From the NCBI GenBank assembly GCA_013397455.1, contig VYZB01000035.1:4053021-4117020 (forward strand): a stretch of 64,000 nt of DNA, read 5' to 3'. Below are positions 50,411 to 63,200 of the stretch, in pieces. The notes under the pieces were generated by a model. That model was not told the origin of the DNA, searched no databases, and saw nothing but the letters and a program-made list of their open reading frames with translations. Position 1 is the first letter of the stretch, and each line of letters starts with the position of its first letter. The position numbers and the translations under genes were made by a program. This DNA comes from Crotophaga sulcirostris. Taxonomy: Eukaryota > Chordata > Aves > Cuculiformes > Crotophagidae.

Positions 50411-53400
50411 CTGTCAAGATCATCCACGTTGGGAACAAGTCAGACTGGCTCCACCTATTAAAGACACCTAACCCCCCCCCAAAAAACAGTGTTATGTCTT
50501 GGTCATTGGTTTACAAAATTCTTCATCATCTTAAGAAGAATACAGAGGAAAATATTAAAGAAAACTCTACATACTAGTGTCTACCCTACACCAAATAGAG
50601 TACTTCAAAGATAGAATTTAAGGAAAAAAGTATTAAATAAGAATATGATTTTTCTTATTGAATTTCCTACAGTAAGTCCTACTACTGAGATTCTTGGCAA
50701 TACACATGGCTTAAGATGTGCAATCAGTGTACAGCAGCTACATGACAGAAACTACATCCTTTGTCAAACGTGTAGCACGTTTTCCTTACTGTAAGAAAAA
50801 ATGTATGCATTTTTATTTGTTACCATTTCAGAGAAAAGCCATATGCATTATCTGTCAACGCCAAATCCTCTGATGAATTATATTCCAAATCAATTATATG
50901 GTTATTTCCATACCATGAGTCACCCATCCCATCAATACAATCTAGCGTATATAAACCATTGGGAAAAAAAACCAAACAGTAGATATGAAGCAAACACTCA
51001 ATCCCCTCTAAACACCAACCATTTGTATCAACTCCAGTTTCAGGTGTAATCCAGTTCCATCTGAATTCTATGAACTGCCACTTCATCCTGTTTAAGCTGC
51101 TGTGTTTCTCTGTACAGACTCATTTTTCAACAACTTGGGTATACAAATGCAATGGTGTTTTTTTCACCCAGAACTATCATATGTTATCTAAAAAGGCCAA
51201 AATCTGACAACAGAAATACTCACAAACACACTTGCACACATACAATCATACAGCATGTCAGTCTGCTTTCCGTTCATACAAACCACATTTCAACACAAGC
51301 TCAAAGATAGTCTAAGTCTAAATTAACAAGACATAGCTTAGGAAACACGTGCAAATCAAAACTAGCGATTTATCTGTTCTGCAGTAAGAATACAGACTAA
51401 TCAAGCATATGTCCATCCAACACAATCCCCCCATTTCATCCAAGTTGTGCTTAGTCTTAATTTTATCCTTTTTACTGTCCTGTGCACCACCTTCACAGGT
51501 TCAACATTTCAACCTTACCAGTTCCCCGCACTTCTACTGATCAACCCAAACCACGTGCCTTCCAAGCAATGTCCTCTTCTCCTAGCCTGTCAGCTTCTGG
51601 TTAACAGACACTGCTAAAACTCAGTTCCAGGGAGGCATAGAAAGCACATTTAAATGCTTAAACAGAAAAGGAGGAAATGAAAAGACCAACTGATTTGTCA
51701 TGCATGACACCAGCTGTGCTACAGTTTGCAAACTCAAGTCCTTATGAACTTTTTTAAAAAAAACAGCAATTAACAATCCTTGTTGCCATTTTTTTTTCAC
51801 TTTCAGAATTACTTGTATTAATAAACTGCAACAACACCCTAGTTGATTTAAAACAACGCTGTTTCCATATCTCTATGATATGAAATGATCTCTAGTGGAG
51901 CTGTCAATACATTGCACTGTTTAGATACATCCCATCAGAACTTCACCAAGGATATAACTACAGAGATCAGGCTTATCCCTGCTGCCCGGCAGGTTGTATT
52001 ACCTAATGCTGGATCAACACACTGCTGCTACCATGAAGACAAACCCAGAACAAGTCAGAAATGACTGCTGCACCAGTGTCCCAAACCTGCTTGGAGTCTT
52101 ACAGCCCTGAAGCATCCCCTGATTGCAGATGAGGTGACAGTGGGTGTATTTGCACTCTCCTATGTACTTGCTGCACAATTGCCAGCGAGTCATGCCAGCT
52201 CTTTGCAGTATTGTTTCCTGTCTTTGTCTGTACCACATGCAGATTCAAGCTATTTTGTGTCATAGACTAAAGTCTGAAGTCTGTCAGTCAGCCTAAATCC
52301 CACTTGCCTGTTCTGAGGCTGGCATAACAACCCTTGATCTTTTTGGAAACTCTAGGCAATAGGATTTGTATTGTAAGACCAAACCCATGCAAACTTTACA
52401 GCAAATAAATGGTTCTATGCCTTGGTGTATTGACTAAGTAAGGAAATTCTACTAGTTTAGCAGAAAATACTTAGTTTGAAAAAGAGGATTTCTCAGAACT
52501 GTTGACACTGCTTGTTTCTTTTAAAAGTTATGACTATTTCTAGACACATTAGCAGCACACTAACTACAATGCTAGCACTGGCTAAAAATAGTTTTTAGTT
52601 AAATATTATATTTAATGTTCAAAGTTAAACATTAAAATGCAGCTGCTCAGGGGAAGAGACAGCAAAAGACCAAATTACCTTGTGTAGAAAGGCTACAGAA
52701 CTAACTGAAACAGTCTTCCATGATGGTTTCCTCTCCCTTCATATTGTATTCACCAGACAGCTGCCTGTAACACTGTTTTCAGTAACAGCATTACAATTAA
52801 GAGATATACAGAATATTTCATCCAAGTTTTGACAAAAGCAATGATTGACTTCCTATTTTTTTAATCTCAAAAATTCTTACAACTAACCCTATCTTTAAAC
52901 AAGTTATGCTACTCTATACTGACAAATGTACAGACTCTGCAATACATAAAGCTTTGAGCTTTTCAACTTTCTAGCTACATAGTTGGGCAGCCAAAATCAA
53001 CACATAATGAGAGGATGTTCAGATGACAGATTGCAAAGTCCACAAGATATATTTTAGCTTTCTGTCTGCAACTTTGTATTTGAAAACTTCGTATTTGTTT
53101 ATCATTATTTTTTAAACAGGAAGCTTAAACTTCTTCCTCATTCTAGTTCTCACAGCAACATGGGTGTCTGAACCGAATGAACACCCTACTTCTACTAACA
53201 CACTCTTTACTTGTTAGTGCTGAGATACTCAAACACCTCTTAAAACACACATAGTTGAGCCCTTGGGAAGTCAACAGGAGGTTTGCTGACAGTTTTGAGA
53301 CAAGGTCAGGGTTTCAACCACCAGGAAACAAACCAGCCATGCGCACCAAGCATTTCCTTCCATACCAAATAGACAGGAGCATTCATTAAGACTCTGAATT

Positions 53401-56400
53401 TCCATAGAAATCACCCCTTTCCACTTCCATAGCATTTAACTATTCTGTCCTGACATATTTTGGTATTAATGCCTGTATAACTTTTAAAATAGGAAGTACA
53501 CTTTGCATTCAAACTGGAACAGAGCTGCAACTGTGGTAGTCTTCAGTTCCTCTAAAAGTTTCAGTCAGGTGTGAGCTTCTGATTGTACCTTTTATCTTCC
53601 ACTCAACATCTCTGTCTTTCAATGGGAGTATAACTAGTGGCAATTCAGCTTGTCAAGCTACTGAATGAAGTCCACAGAACTGGGTCTACTGGCAAAAATG
53701 ACATTAAGAATGAGAACACTTCACCAACACTCACTAAAGCAAGACTCCTCTGTACATACATGAAGTTTAAAGAATTCAGAAGATCTCTATATATTTGTGG
53801 TAATTTCTGCATTAACTGGCTCCTGCATCACACTGTCACTCCATACCCAAGCAAAAAACGAATCTTAGTATCAACCTAGTTTCTAGCAAGGTGTTTGTCA
53901 AGCATGGATGAAATCCACTTTTCCCTTGATTATTTCCAGTCAGATGACTCCCGAACACAGAGACAAGAAAGTGGGAATCCCACAACTGAGCAGCTCGCCA
54001 GGGTCCTTCTTGAAAGTTCCATCAGGACAAAACAATGTGACATGTTAAGCACAGCACTTGCTAGATCTCAGCAGCACTCGCCTAACTATTCTGCAAGCTC
54101 CAGTCAGCTACAGTTAATAAGCACCTAATATATTTTGTATTTTCACATTTGGATGTTCGAAGAGTTTTCCTTCTTTTATAAAGCCCACATACACTACAAT
54201 AAGAACTCCTTAAGCAATATTTTTACTGTTTAAACAGTGTTTTAGTATCAGGACCTAGATTCTACATGGATCCTTAACTTTCAGAAAGCAAAAAGTATAT
54301 GCTGCATTCCACAGAAATGCTTGAAAATTTGAATCTGATCTGAATCAGGATTTTATACCTTTAAATACCCAGAGACAAGTCATGGGGCTTCCTTGTATGT
54401 GACGGTTTTTTTTTCTAAATAAAGGTCACAGAAACAAAGCTTCTCCCAAACAACTCCTAAATGTGACTTCCTTTGTAAACTACTGCCAAAACAAAGTGCA
54501 AAATCCTTCAAGCAGGATGAAAACAGGCAGAAATTGACAAAATGCTGAAAGACTGCGGGGGAAAAAAATTGCAGCCAGTTACAATGTTAGCTAAAGAAAA
54601 ATTGTATCATGGTAACAGCTAGGATTAGTAAAATTTCTGCAATATAACACTGCTCAATCTATTTGGCTGCAGTAGATTTTACCACCCAAATGCTAGGATG
54701 AGACAAGGTGCACCTTACGGAGTGACTCTGTCATCTACCTAGGGCAGCCCAAAACACATTACCATCTTTGGACTGCATCTGCTGCTGACTTTAGCAGTAA
54801 ATTTGCAGCAGGTAAAATTAATCTTAAAAAAAAAACACAACACTTTTGGAATGAAATATACACTGTATGCTGTAAGATAAATACTCCCTGCACCTGAGGG
54901 ATTCTCATAACAAACTCATGACAACTGACCTAGTAATATACAAGCAAACATTAGATCTTCCACTATTTTATCTAGTGGGATGAGGAAGGTTAAGGTTTTT
55001 TCTGTATTTATCTATTTTTTTCCTTTAAACTAGGGCTAAAATATTTAGAGACAGATCATATTTTCCACTTTGTGCTTCTACAGCTCCTAATGTGCTGGAA
55101 TCCTGGTCCACAAAGGCAGGCTGGGGGCTTCCATAATACAAAACCAACCAGGAAGCACAACAAACATGCAAACAAAATAACAGTAAAATTAATTCCTTCC
55201 TGCCTTCTTTTAAGACGAAAGTTTCCAGATTTTCTTTTATCATCTAATTTCAAGTAGAAGTCAAACTTAAATACATACAGGGTAGGGAAATGCAAGCAAA
55301 GTTTATTTAAAACTTCCTTTGCTCCAAAATAGCAACACTAACACAAAAGATGTCAAAAGGTAATTTTTTATTCCATTCTGCCCAGTTCCCTCAGACTTGC
55401 CACATTAGTCATGTTGAAACATACCAAAACCAAGTTTACATTGTGTAACAGCTAGAAGTATTATTTTTTAGGAAGAAAAAACCCAATTATTAAATTGTGC
55501 CACTGGTCAACGCTTTAGTCATTTTCCCTAGAAAAGATTCTGTCCAACAAAGATGTAATTTAAAGCCCAGTGTGGAAAATATAAATTATAGAAGCCTGAA
55601 CTGCTGTCATGTCAGGCCTAATGCATCACCAACACTCAGCATATAGGGCTGAAAAAAGGATATGCTTATCATTATTTGATTCATCCACACTGATATTTAT
55701 AAAGAACTAGGTGAAGAAAATGTATAGCTTTCACAAGCCTAGAAGAACAAATTAGTTCTCAGGAAAATGCCTTAAGTAAGGGAATTATGTTTCTTAGTAG
55801 CACACAAAGCATTTAGAGGCCTGACGATGAAGCAGGAATAGGAAAATGAATGCTGGGTACTGGAACTGTTGGGGAGGGGAGGGAACAGGAGTCCAGCTGA
55901 AAATGGACCTGGGATGACTGTTCCAAAGTGGTGAGTTTCTTGTACTGATGGTAGACAAATGCCTCATGGGAAAGCAAAGATGGACCAGGACCACAGGACA
56001 TCTACTGTGCTACATGTTCCCACCCAAATGTCCTTAACAGCAGCTTGTTCATTTTGAACCAAATGCTTGAAATCAAGCACACCAAAGGAGAAGTTATCCT
56101 TGCACAAAATCTGACTGTGCTGGATACTGAGTTTCTGTGAGGCCTACCAGGATGTTAATGACTACATACAGCTCATGGGCCCTTTTTTTCCTCTCACACT
56201 CCCTCCTAAAGAGTTTCACTTCAACGTAAGCTACTAAGAAGAGTGCTCATTATTATAATAATCTAAGACTACAAGAGATGTCTTCTTGAAGCGAAAATAA
56301 ATTCAGTTTATAACAACGCCATCAGCTAGCATCACCTTCTTCTAAATTTAAGAGATTTTAACTTTCTTTTTTTTTCCCTCTCCTTTTTTCCTTCTTTTCT

Positions 56401-57678
56401 ATTAACAGCACTTGCAGAAAGGCTGCACTGCCAGCAAAGCACACGCCTGGACAATGACTGGTCAGGAGGGCTCCACTCGCCCTGCTGGCACGGCTCCCTG
56501 CCTTTGTACAGCTTGTTCATCGGTGGAGGGGGTCACAACACACAAGCACATAATTTCTGGCAATAAGCATCCCAGGATTTTATCACTGAACTTCAATTAA
56601 GACGCAGTGCCTCGCATTCCATGCAAAGTGAAGTGAAACCCTCCCCTTCCTTCTACAGTTCCAAGAAGCGCCCACTCCTGATGCAGCAGCAAGGGGTTCT
56701 CCAGGAACGCAGAGATAAGGTCCAGCCAGGGGCCTGACGCGCCAGGCCCAGGCTCACTATTTACACGGGTGATTTTTATAATCTCCCTTCCTCCCGCTGA
56801 CACGCTTTGCTTTGCTCTCCTCGGATCTGGAATTGCAGGAGAGTTTTTCAACACGGCGAGGGTGACCATCCTACCCTAACAGGTCAACATAAGCTGCTGC
56901 AAACCACCAGATGCAGGCCCAGGGTCTCTCCCTGGAGCATCAAGTCTGAAACCACGGTCTCAGGAAGGGGCACGGGGGATGAGGGGGCAAGAGAAAGGGG
57001 GCGNNNNNNNNNNNNNNNNNNNNNNNNNNNNNNNNNNNNNNNNNNNNNNNNNNNNNNNNNNNNNNNNNNNNNNNNNNNNNNNNNNNNNNNNNNNNNNNNN
57101 NNNNNNNNNNNNNNNNNNNNNNNNNNNNNNNNNNNNNNNNNNNNNNNNNNNNNNNNNNNNNNNNNNNNNNNNNNNNNNNNNNNNNNNNNNNNNNNNNNNN
57201 NNNNNNNNNNNNNNNNNNNNNNNNNNNNNNNNNNNNNNNNNNNNNNNNNNNNNNNNNNNNNNNNNNNNNNNNNNNNNNNNNNNNNNNNNNNNNNNNNNNN
57301 NNNNNNNNNNNNNNNNNNNNNNNNNNNNNNNNNNNNNNNNNNGGAATGGGAGGAAGGGGCGAAGGAGGGGGAAAAGAGGGTAATGGAAAGGGGCGGTGGT
57401 GACACAAGCAATGGCATCCACAGCCTCCCGGCAGCCCCGGCCCCACCCGCCACACGGCCCGCTCACCACCACTACCCCCACACCCCCACCTCACCCCGGG
57501 CCGGGCGGCAGCGCCGGGGGGCCGGCCCTGGCCCCAGCGAGGGCCCGCGGCGGCCCCGGCCGTTCCCGCCGCCCTCAGACCGGCTTCCCCCGGCTGACAG
57601 TCCCTTCCCAGCTGCCTGTGCCCCCCGCCCTGACCACCCTGCGCTCCGCCGCCCCAAGGGGCTTCCCGCTGCCCTTAC
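50411..57678 (-). other. STX7: STX7 first intron (7.3 kb)
   Basis: Runs from the CpG-island donor to the ATG exon. It is AT-rich up to about 56.6 kb and then rises in G content towards the gap. No repeat or coding exon was recognised. Its length depends on the first exon being placed correctly. Confidence 0.6.
57004..57342. other. Assembly gap (339 N)
   Basis: A run of N flanked on both sides by G-rich, purine-rich sequence (GGGGGATGAGGGGGCAAG on the left, GGAATGGGAGGAAGGGG on the right). Such sequence often fails in sequencing, so the missing part is probably also GC-rich. Open frames running across it have no meaning. Confidence 0.99.
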
Positions 57679-57900
57679 CCGGCCCCGGCGCAGCTGCTCC
57701 TGGTGGGCGCGGCGGCGGCGGCGGGGAGGGGCGGGCAGGTCCCGTCCCCGCCCCGTGGTGACGGCGGAGCCGTGGGGAGGCGGTGCCGGGGCGGCCACTG
57801 ATGGCGGCGGCGTCGCTCCGCTCTCGGCCTCCCGGGCTGCCGGGCACAGGCGCTCCCAAGGGGGACGGAGCAGCCCCAGCCGCTCCCGGGGCCGCCAGCG
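57679..57900 (-). other. STX7: Probable STX7 non-coding first exon (5' UTR)
   Basis: On the minus strand the CG-rich sequence ends in a strong donor (GTAAGG, plus positions 57678-57673). The next exon in the same direction is the ATG exon at 50.4 kb, which needs an upstream 5' UTR exon because its acceptor lies close to the ATG. Known STX7 genes begin with a non-coding CpG-island exon, so this fits. The 3' boundary at 57679 is seen; the upstream limit near 57900 is only a guess, because no start site can be read. Confidence 0.6.
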
Positions 57901-57940
57901 CTGCGCGAGTGGGAAAAATGGGGTGTGGGGGCGGGAGAGT
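57801..57940 (+). other. Possible divergent first exon opposite STX7
   Basis: On the plus strand an ATG in good context (CTGATGGCGGCGG) opens a frame of about 46 codons, MAAASLRSRPPGLPG onward, which meets a strong donor (GAGAGT|GTAAGT) at 57940/57941. Without splicing the frame ends at once in TAA. CpG-island promoters often transcribe both ways, so this could be a divergent non-coding RNA or a small coding exon. No downstream exon was found. Confidence 0.25.
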
Positions 57941-57974
57941 GTAAGTTAGGGGGAAGGTGCTGTCAGGGACGCCG

Positions 57975-58228
57975 GGGAACGGCAGCAGGATGTGCCGGGA
58001 AGGGTTAGGTTGGATATAGGAACAGGTTTCGCCCGGAGGGTGGTGGAGCACTGGCACGGCTCCCCAGGGAAGCAGTCACGGCGCCAGGGCTGACAATGTC
58101 CCAGAAGGGTTTGGACAAAGCCCTCAGACACGGGGTGAGCGTTGGGGTGTCCTGTGCAGGGACAGGAGCTGGGCTGCAGGGTCCTTGTGGGTCCCTTCCA
58201 GCTCGGGTGACTCTGTGATTCTGTTACA
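57975..58228 (+). mobile_element. CR1 LINE, 3'-terminal fragment
   Basis: Contains GGTTAGGTTGGATATAGGAAC, GGTGGTGGAGCACTGGCACG and the ending GTCCTTGTGGGTCCCTTCCAG, then TCTGTGATTCTGTTAC. It is the same subfamily as the copies at 556 and 1244. It lies immediately upstream of the STX7 promoter. Confidence 0.9.
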
Positions 58229-58845
58229 TCAGGAATTAAGGGGCAAACAGGAGTAGGGAAACAGGGTTGCAGTGAAAAATAAATGTTACTACATTAATAT
58301 CCTGCTTTGAAGCATTGCCTTCAGTTTTGGGTGCTTTCTTTCTGAATGAGAATGGACACATAGAGGAACGATAGAATGGCTGGAGTTGTGTAAAGGGATG
58401 GGGGTGACGGGGGACTTTGCACCCCCAGAGGGAGGTCAGGATGCACAGAGACAATGCAATACAAGGCCAGAAAATAGGACTTAATTATCTCGCAGTCTGC
58501 CTGGGGTTCCACAACAACAACTGGGCGGAGGTTCACAGCAACTGGGAGATGTTCATGGTGCCACCGAGCTCTTACCCATGGCGAGAAGCACAGGGTCTGG
58601 TGTAGCTTAGCCCTTATGTGTGAGGTGGGTGTGTGGTAAGCGCGTGCAAGCGGTAGATTGGCCTGTCTACTCTTCATCTATTCCTATGACTGGTGAACAG
58701 TGAAGACAGCTGCATGATATTTCTTACATTCTAGTTGCTGGCTAGAGCAAAAATAAAGTTATTTTTGCCGCAGGTTTTGGTACAAGACTGTGGGAAGCCT
58801 GAACGGTGTTCATTGCCTAGTCTCCTCATAATTTTTCCACTATGA

Positions 58846-59085
58846 TCCATACAGGTTGGAAGGGACCTTAAAGCCCATCTAGTTCCAACCCCCCCTGCCA
58901 TGGGCAGGGACACCTCCCACCAGCCCAGGTTGCTCATAGACGCATCTAACCTGGCCTTGAACACTTCCAGGGAGGGGGCATCCAAAACTTGCCTGAGCAA
59001 CCTGTGCCAGGGCCTTGCCAGCCTCAGTGAAAAGTTTCTTCCTAATATCTGATCTAAATCTACCCTCCTTCAGCTTTAAAAAGAA
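58846..59085 (-). mobile_element. CR1 LINE, 3'-terminal fragment (a different subfamily)
   Basis: The plus strand reads CAGGTTGGAAGGGACCTTAA, then CCCCCCTGCCATGGGCAGGG and TGGCCTTGAACACTTCCAGG, the classical avian CR1 3' end in reverse. It stops after TAATATCTGATCTAAATCTA. It has its 3' end facing the CR1 at 57975. Confidence 0.92.
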
Positions 59086-60061
59086 GAAAACAAGAGTGAA
59101 ATTATAGGTATATTTAAAGGTGCCTTTAAATGAAGAGATTTACAATATTTAGCTGAGAGAGCGGGCAAGTGATCCCAGAAACACAGGAAAAGTTAGGATA
59201 GTTTTCATGGCACTGGGTTCACTGGGTGGAGGAGCAGGCAACGTGGCTACAAGGGCAGCAGTCAGTAGCCACACTGCCAGAGAGCGATGGGAGCAGAGAT
59301 GTGGGGAAAGCTGGTCTCCTCCTGACCTGAGAGGAAGGAGAGGAAGGGACAGGTGAGCCTTGAGGCTGCCTGCAAAGCAGCTGGGGCACTTCTGCATCCT
59401 CCTCTATTCTTCAAAGGGAAAATTACAGGACCAGATGCTCCCCATGTCCCTGGGGCTGGCCTGCTTCATTTGCAGGGTACCCCCATGTGCATTAAATACC
59501 ACAGAGCACACAGCACCTTGTTGCTGGGAATGCTGTTGCCTCCACAAAGCCCAGCCTTGGCTAGGGGAGAGCTGCAGAAGCTGGGAAGTGCAAGTTTTTT
59601 TCTGCTATGTCGTAGATGTTGGTCATGGCTAAGATTTAGAAGTAACTATAACAGTGGAAATCTTAATAACATCCTAACCAACTAACACTGAGAGTCTAAT
59701 AAACTACCAACACAACAGGGTGAAGTTAAAGGCCTGAAATACACAGGCTACCCTTTACATAGGTGGTTCTTGGTGTATCTCAAAGCATGGTGAAAGGAGA
59801 GACAACATAGCCGCTGAGACTTGTATGCCCGCATATAGTTCTTACGTTAATTGATGCTTGGAAGTGTCCTTTTCTGGCTTTTATAAAATAAAGTTACTAA
59901 GGAAAAATCATTCTGATATGCCTATTTGCTGCAGGAATGCTGCATATATCTTCTGTCTAGTTTTAATAAGCTATTTTGATTAGCAATGTTTTTAATGCTG
60001 CTATGTGCGTGGGTGTTTGCCCCCAAGCTGTTGACACACTGAAGCTGATCCAAGATGATCC
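59086..60061. other. Intergenic DNA, nothing recognised
   Basis: Mixed-composition sequence. Open frames of 80-110 codons on both strands at 59149-59685 overlap each other and have no family signature. Confidence 0.6.
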
Positions 60062-60069
60062 CACTAGAT

Positions 60070-60272
60070 CAGAGTTGTCACACTCGTGGCCTGTGGGCCG
60101 GATCCATCCCTCCACCTTGTTTTATCTGACTCAGCACCTTGTTTGTACCCGTTGGCAGCACCAAACTCCTTGTCCCTGCGCTCCTGCCAGCGCTGGGCAC
60201 GTGTGCAGTGTGTGACGCGTGTTACACTACAGGGGCAGGAGAATGGCGGGAACCAGGAGTTTGACACCCCTG
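60070..60272 (+). mobile_element. Short non-autonomous hAT-type DNA transposon
   Basis: A 203-base element with terminal inverted repeats CAGAGTTGTCACACTC (left) and GAGTTTGACACCCCTG (right), the CAGGGGTGTCAAACTC type typical of the Charlie group of hAT elements. It is flanked by an 8-bp duplication, cactagat (60062-60069) and cactaggt (60273-60280), differing at one base; 8 bp is the hAT signature length. The interior is GC-rich (GGCCTGTGGGCCGGATCC) and codes no transposase, so it is a MITE-like copy. Strand is arbitrary. Confidence 0.85.
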
Positions 60273-60280
60273 CACTAGGT

Positions 60281-63200
60281 GGTGCACTAATTAGAGTATA
60301 ATGCACATCCTTTCTGAATTATGGCCTCACCTTGATTTTTATCTCCAAATGTCATATAAACTCTGTTGACAGAGCCTGGTGACTCTTGCTTTATAAAGTT
60401 TCAGTTGAGCTGTCAGCTTTTCTCCAGAAAACAATACATGTTTTGCTATGTGATTTCAAGTACGTACTTCCAATTAAAAATAGTGAGAAATGGCCATTTG
60501 TCAGTGAAAATACTTAATCCTAGAGATCATTGTTTGCTTACTGTTTTTGGTAGCTTGGAGGTAATGCACAGTCATCACTGATCAATGTTCATTCTTGTGC
60601 TATGGAAAAGATGTATCTAAACACTTTCCTAGTGATGCTGAATGTTTTATGAACAAAATGCTGGTGCTCACCTGCTGTTAGTTCACTTATCATCAACCTT
60701 TACTTGTTCAATAGCTAACAATCTTTGTCCTATGATGCCTTACAGTAACTGATTGCAGCAAAGATACTGCAGCCTGGGAGGAAAAGATGGATCATAAACC
60801 AAACTTAATAAGTTGTCCATACTAGGAAAATATTTAAGTGGCCTATTTAACATAGTCATATAAAATAATTATAAAGACACAGTTAAAGACCATCTAGAAA
60901 GTCGTGTTTATTGATCAGATACTGCTAAGAGCACAGTGTATCCTCAGAAGATTTTTTACTCCTACAGAAAATCTGTTGGCTGGGAGAAAGTGCTCTGTTT
61001 TACCCTTTTGGATAAAACAGGAGGATTCCTTTGGTTTCTGCATGCTTTCCTTTGCTAGCAAATAAGAATGTTTTCAGTGGTGTATAATCCATGGACAGGA
61101 GTTGTAAGGAAGCTGTCTCTAAGTGTTATTGTCAGAGATGCTGAAGAGGAGTGCTGCTACACATTTCTGTCTGTAAGTTCATCTAACTGGCTTGTTTCTA
61201 GAGCTCCCATACCAGCATTACCTAGGGTTTGAGTTTGTCGTCATATATTCACCTACTTATGGATCTTTCCTGTTGCTTTTGGAGAGTGATCAGATTTCAA
61301 TTGATTAAATGAAATGGGGAAAGCTCTGGGGGAAGAAAGGAGAAAATATTGAGACCTCGCTATTCATCAGTACAGTGTACCATGGAGTATGCTCTGGGTA
61401 TTCACTAACCAAAGATCAGAGTATGTGCCATTTATATTCCTGTTATGTAAGTAAAACTGAGCTAAAAGGGATATCGCTTCAAACACGCACTGTTTGAGGA
61501 TCCGTACTCAGTATGGTATCTGATGCTTGAAAGAACTGGAAATTAAACCCAACCCAGCGTAGTGTGATTTTGAAAGGGCACGCCTTCCTAGCCCAGTATC
61601 TGAATCTGCTCCACCCTTCTGACTCTCTATTTTTGCCTCCCACATCTTGCTCCTGCCTTGGCACCAAACTGACAGGCACGTGGGCCCAACAGGGTGGGTG
61701 GCACAAGCATCAAGTCTGCCTGTGACACAGGAACAAGGCACTCATTCCTGTGCAACTTCCTATGTGGGCATCATGCATAATGAGATGAGGGGGAAGCAGC
61801 CCAACCCTGGCGTCATATTCCTGATGAGTGTCCTATTTCCAAGGTGTGAGTGGTGTGTAAATTACCTTATGGGAAAATTTCATCCTCTGCTAGCGGATTT
61901 CACTTGCATGCCTCTGATAACAAAAGTAATGCTGCCAGCATTTGTTACTGATAGCCAACTGACTGGTAGAGCTTCCCAAGTGGTTCTTGCTGAAGCACTC
62001 CAGCAGTTGGCAGAATTCCTGTTACTATCGTCTTCATCTCCATTTGTTAATTTAATTAAAATGTCCGCTCCAGAACCTGAAATGAGGTTAGGTTTCTATT
62101 ATACTCAATGCTGTACAAAATTATGATGGATGGTGGCTTCCAACATGAACAAGCTTGTAGGTTCCTTTTATTACAGAATGCCTGTAAAACCCATTTGTTT
62201 AAAAAACCTGTGTTGATCATTTGCATGTTATTTAGGTTGATGCTTGCTCTCCAGCAGCAGTAACTAAGGTTGACATGATTATTTCAAAGCCTAGTCTTTA
62301 TTTAAGAAGAACCTGCAAATTTTGTCAGCTTTCTTTCTAGCTTCTAACTTATAAGGGGCATAAAATTAAATGACAATATTTTGTTCAGATAAAGAAATAC
62401 AAGTCTACAGAAGGAAATGTATTAAAAAGAATAAAATTTATGGACTTAAAGATCAGCAGGTAGCTCAGATAGGATTGCACAGACTGTCATTTTGAAAATG
62501 AGATCATGGTAGAGCAATCTATCTTCATCATAGTACAGCTCCTCCTCCTCATCACCATCATTATACAATTCATAGTTACCTTCATTACTTTTTGAATCCA
62601 TAGAGAAAAATACCCACACAATGTGATCCTAATGGAATTTAACTATGTAAACCAAACAGGTGTCAAAGGCGGGGGGACAGAGGGAGAGTTACAAAGATGT
62701 GGAAAATATCAATGATAGTTGCAAAAATATTCCCAGAGTTTTAACTGCTTTTCCTTCTCACCTGCTTTTCCTTCTTCCTGCTCTGCTACTCACTGTCACT
62801 GTATATATCAGTAGTCTGCGTTCTGCTTCTCTCTCTCCATCATTCCAGCACGCTGTTTAGCCAAAAAGGAGATATAACAACAACCACCCAGTGTTATGGC
62901 ACAGTCCTTATACTGTGGCACAGACAGTGGTAACCCATTGAGGGAATAAGGCTCATCTGCTTCCACAGAAGTAAAGAAAATTGTAAAGACAAGTTATGCA
63001 ATGAGACTCAAAAAATAAATGACCAATTGAATACTTTCATGGCAAATACCCTCTGTAATCTGTTGAGGACTGGTAGAAAATATCTAAAAAACAACTAGAT
63101 TCAGGTGTCCTCTAGGCAGGACATGACTCAGTTTCAGACTTAGAGATTTCTACATAGCCAAGTGTCTAAACTTCTCTTATATGTCTTGCTTAAGTCTGAT

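Larger units (their letters stand above)
57400..57940. promoter_or_regulatory. STX7: CpG-island promoter of STX7
   Basis: This stretch is strongly CG-rich with many CpG dinucleotides, in contrast to the AT-rich surroundings. It holds a GC box (CCCCGCCCC at 57746-57754, Sp1/KLF type) and a GATGGCGGC element at 57800-57808 resembling a YY1 site, which is often close to start sites of TATA-less housekeeping genes. No TATA box is evident. It covers the candidate first exon and may fire in both directions, since a strong plus-strand donor lies at 57941. The left edge may reach into the assembly gap. Confidence 0.75.

Noticed and set aside
56807..57949. 380-codon plus-strand open frame over the CpG island
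   Set aside because: Almost half of it is N from the assembly gap; the remaining translation is proline/arginine-rich, as any CG-rich island gives.
61647..62126. 159-codon open frame upstream of STX7
   Set aside because: Translation matches nothing I know and has no domain-like pattern; no splice or promoter support. A conservation test would be needed to revive it.
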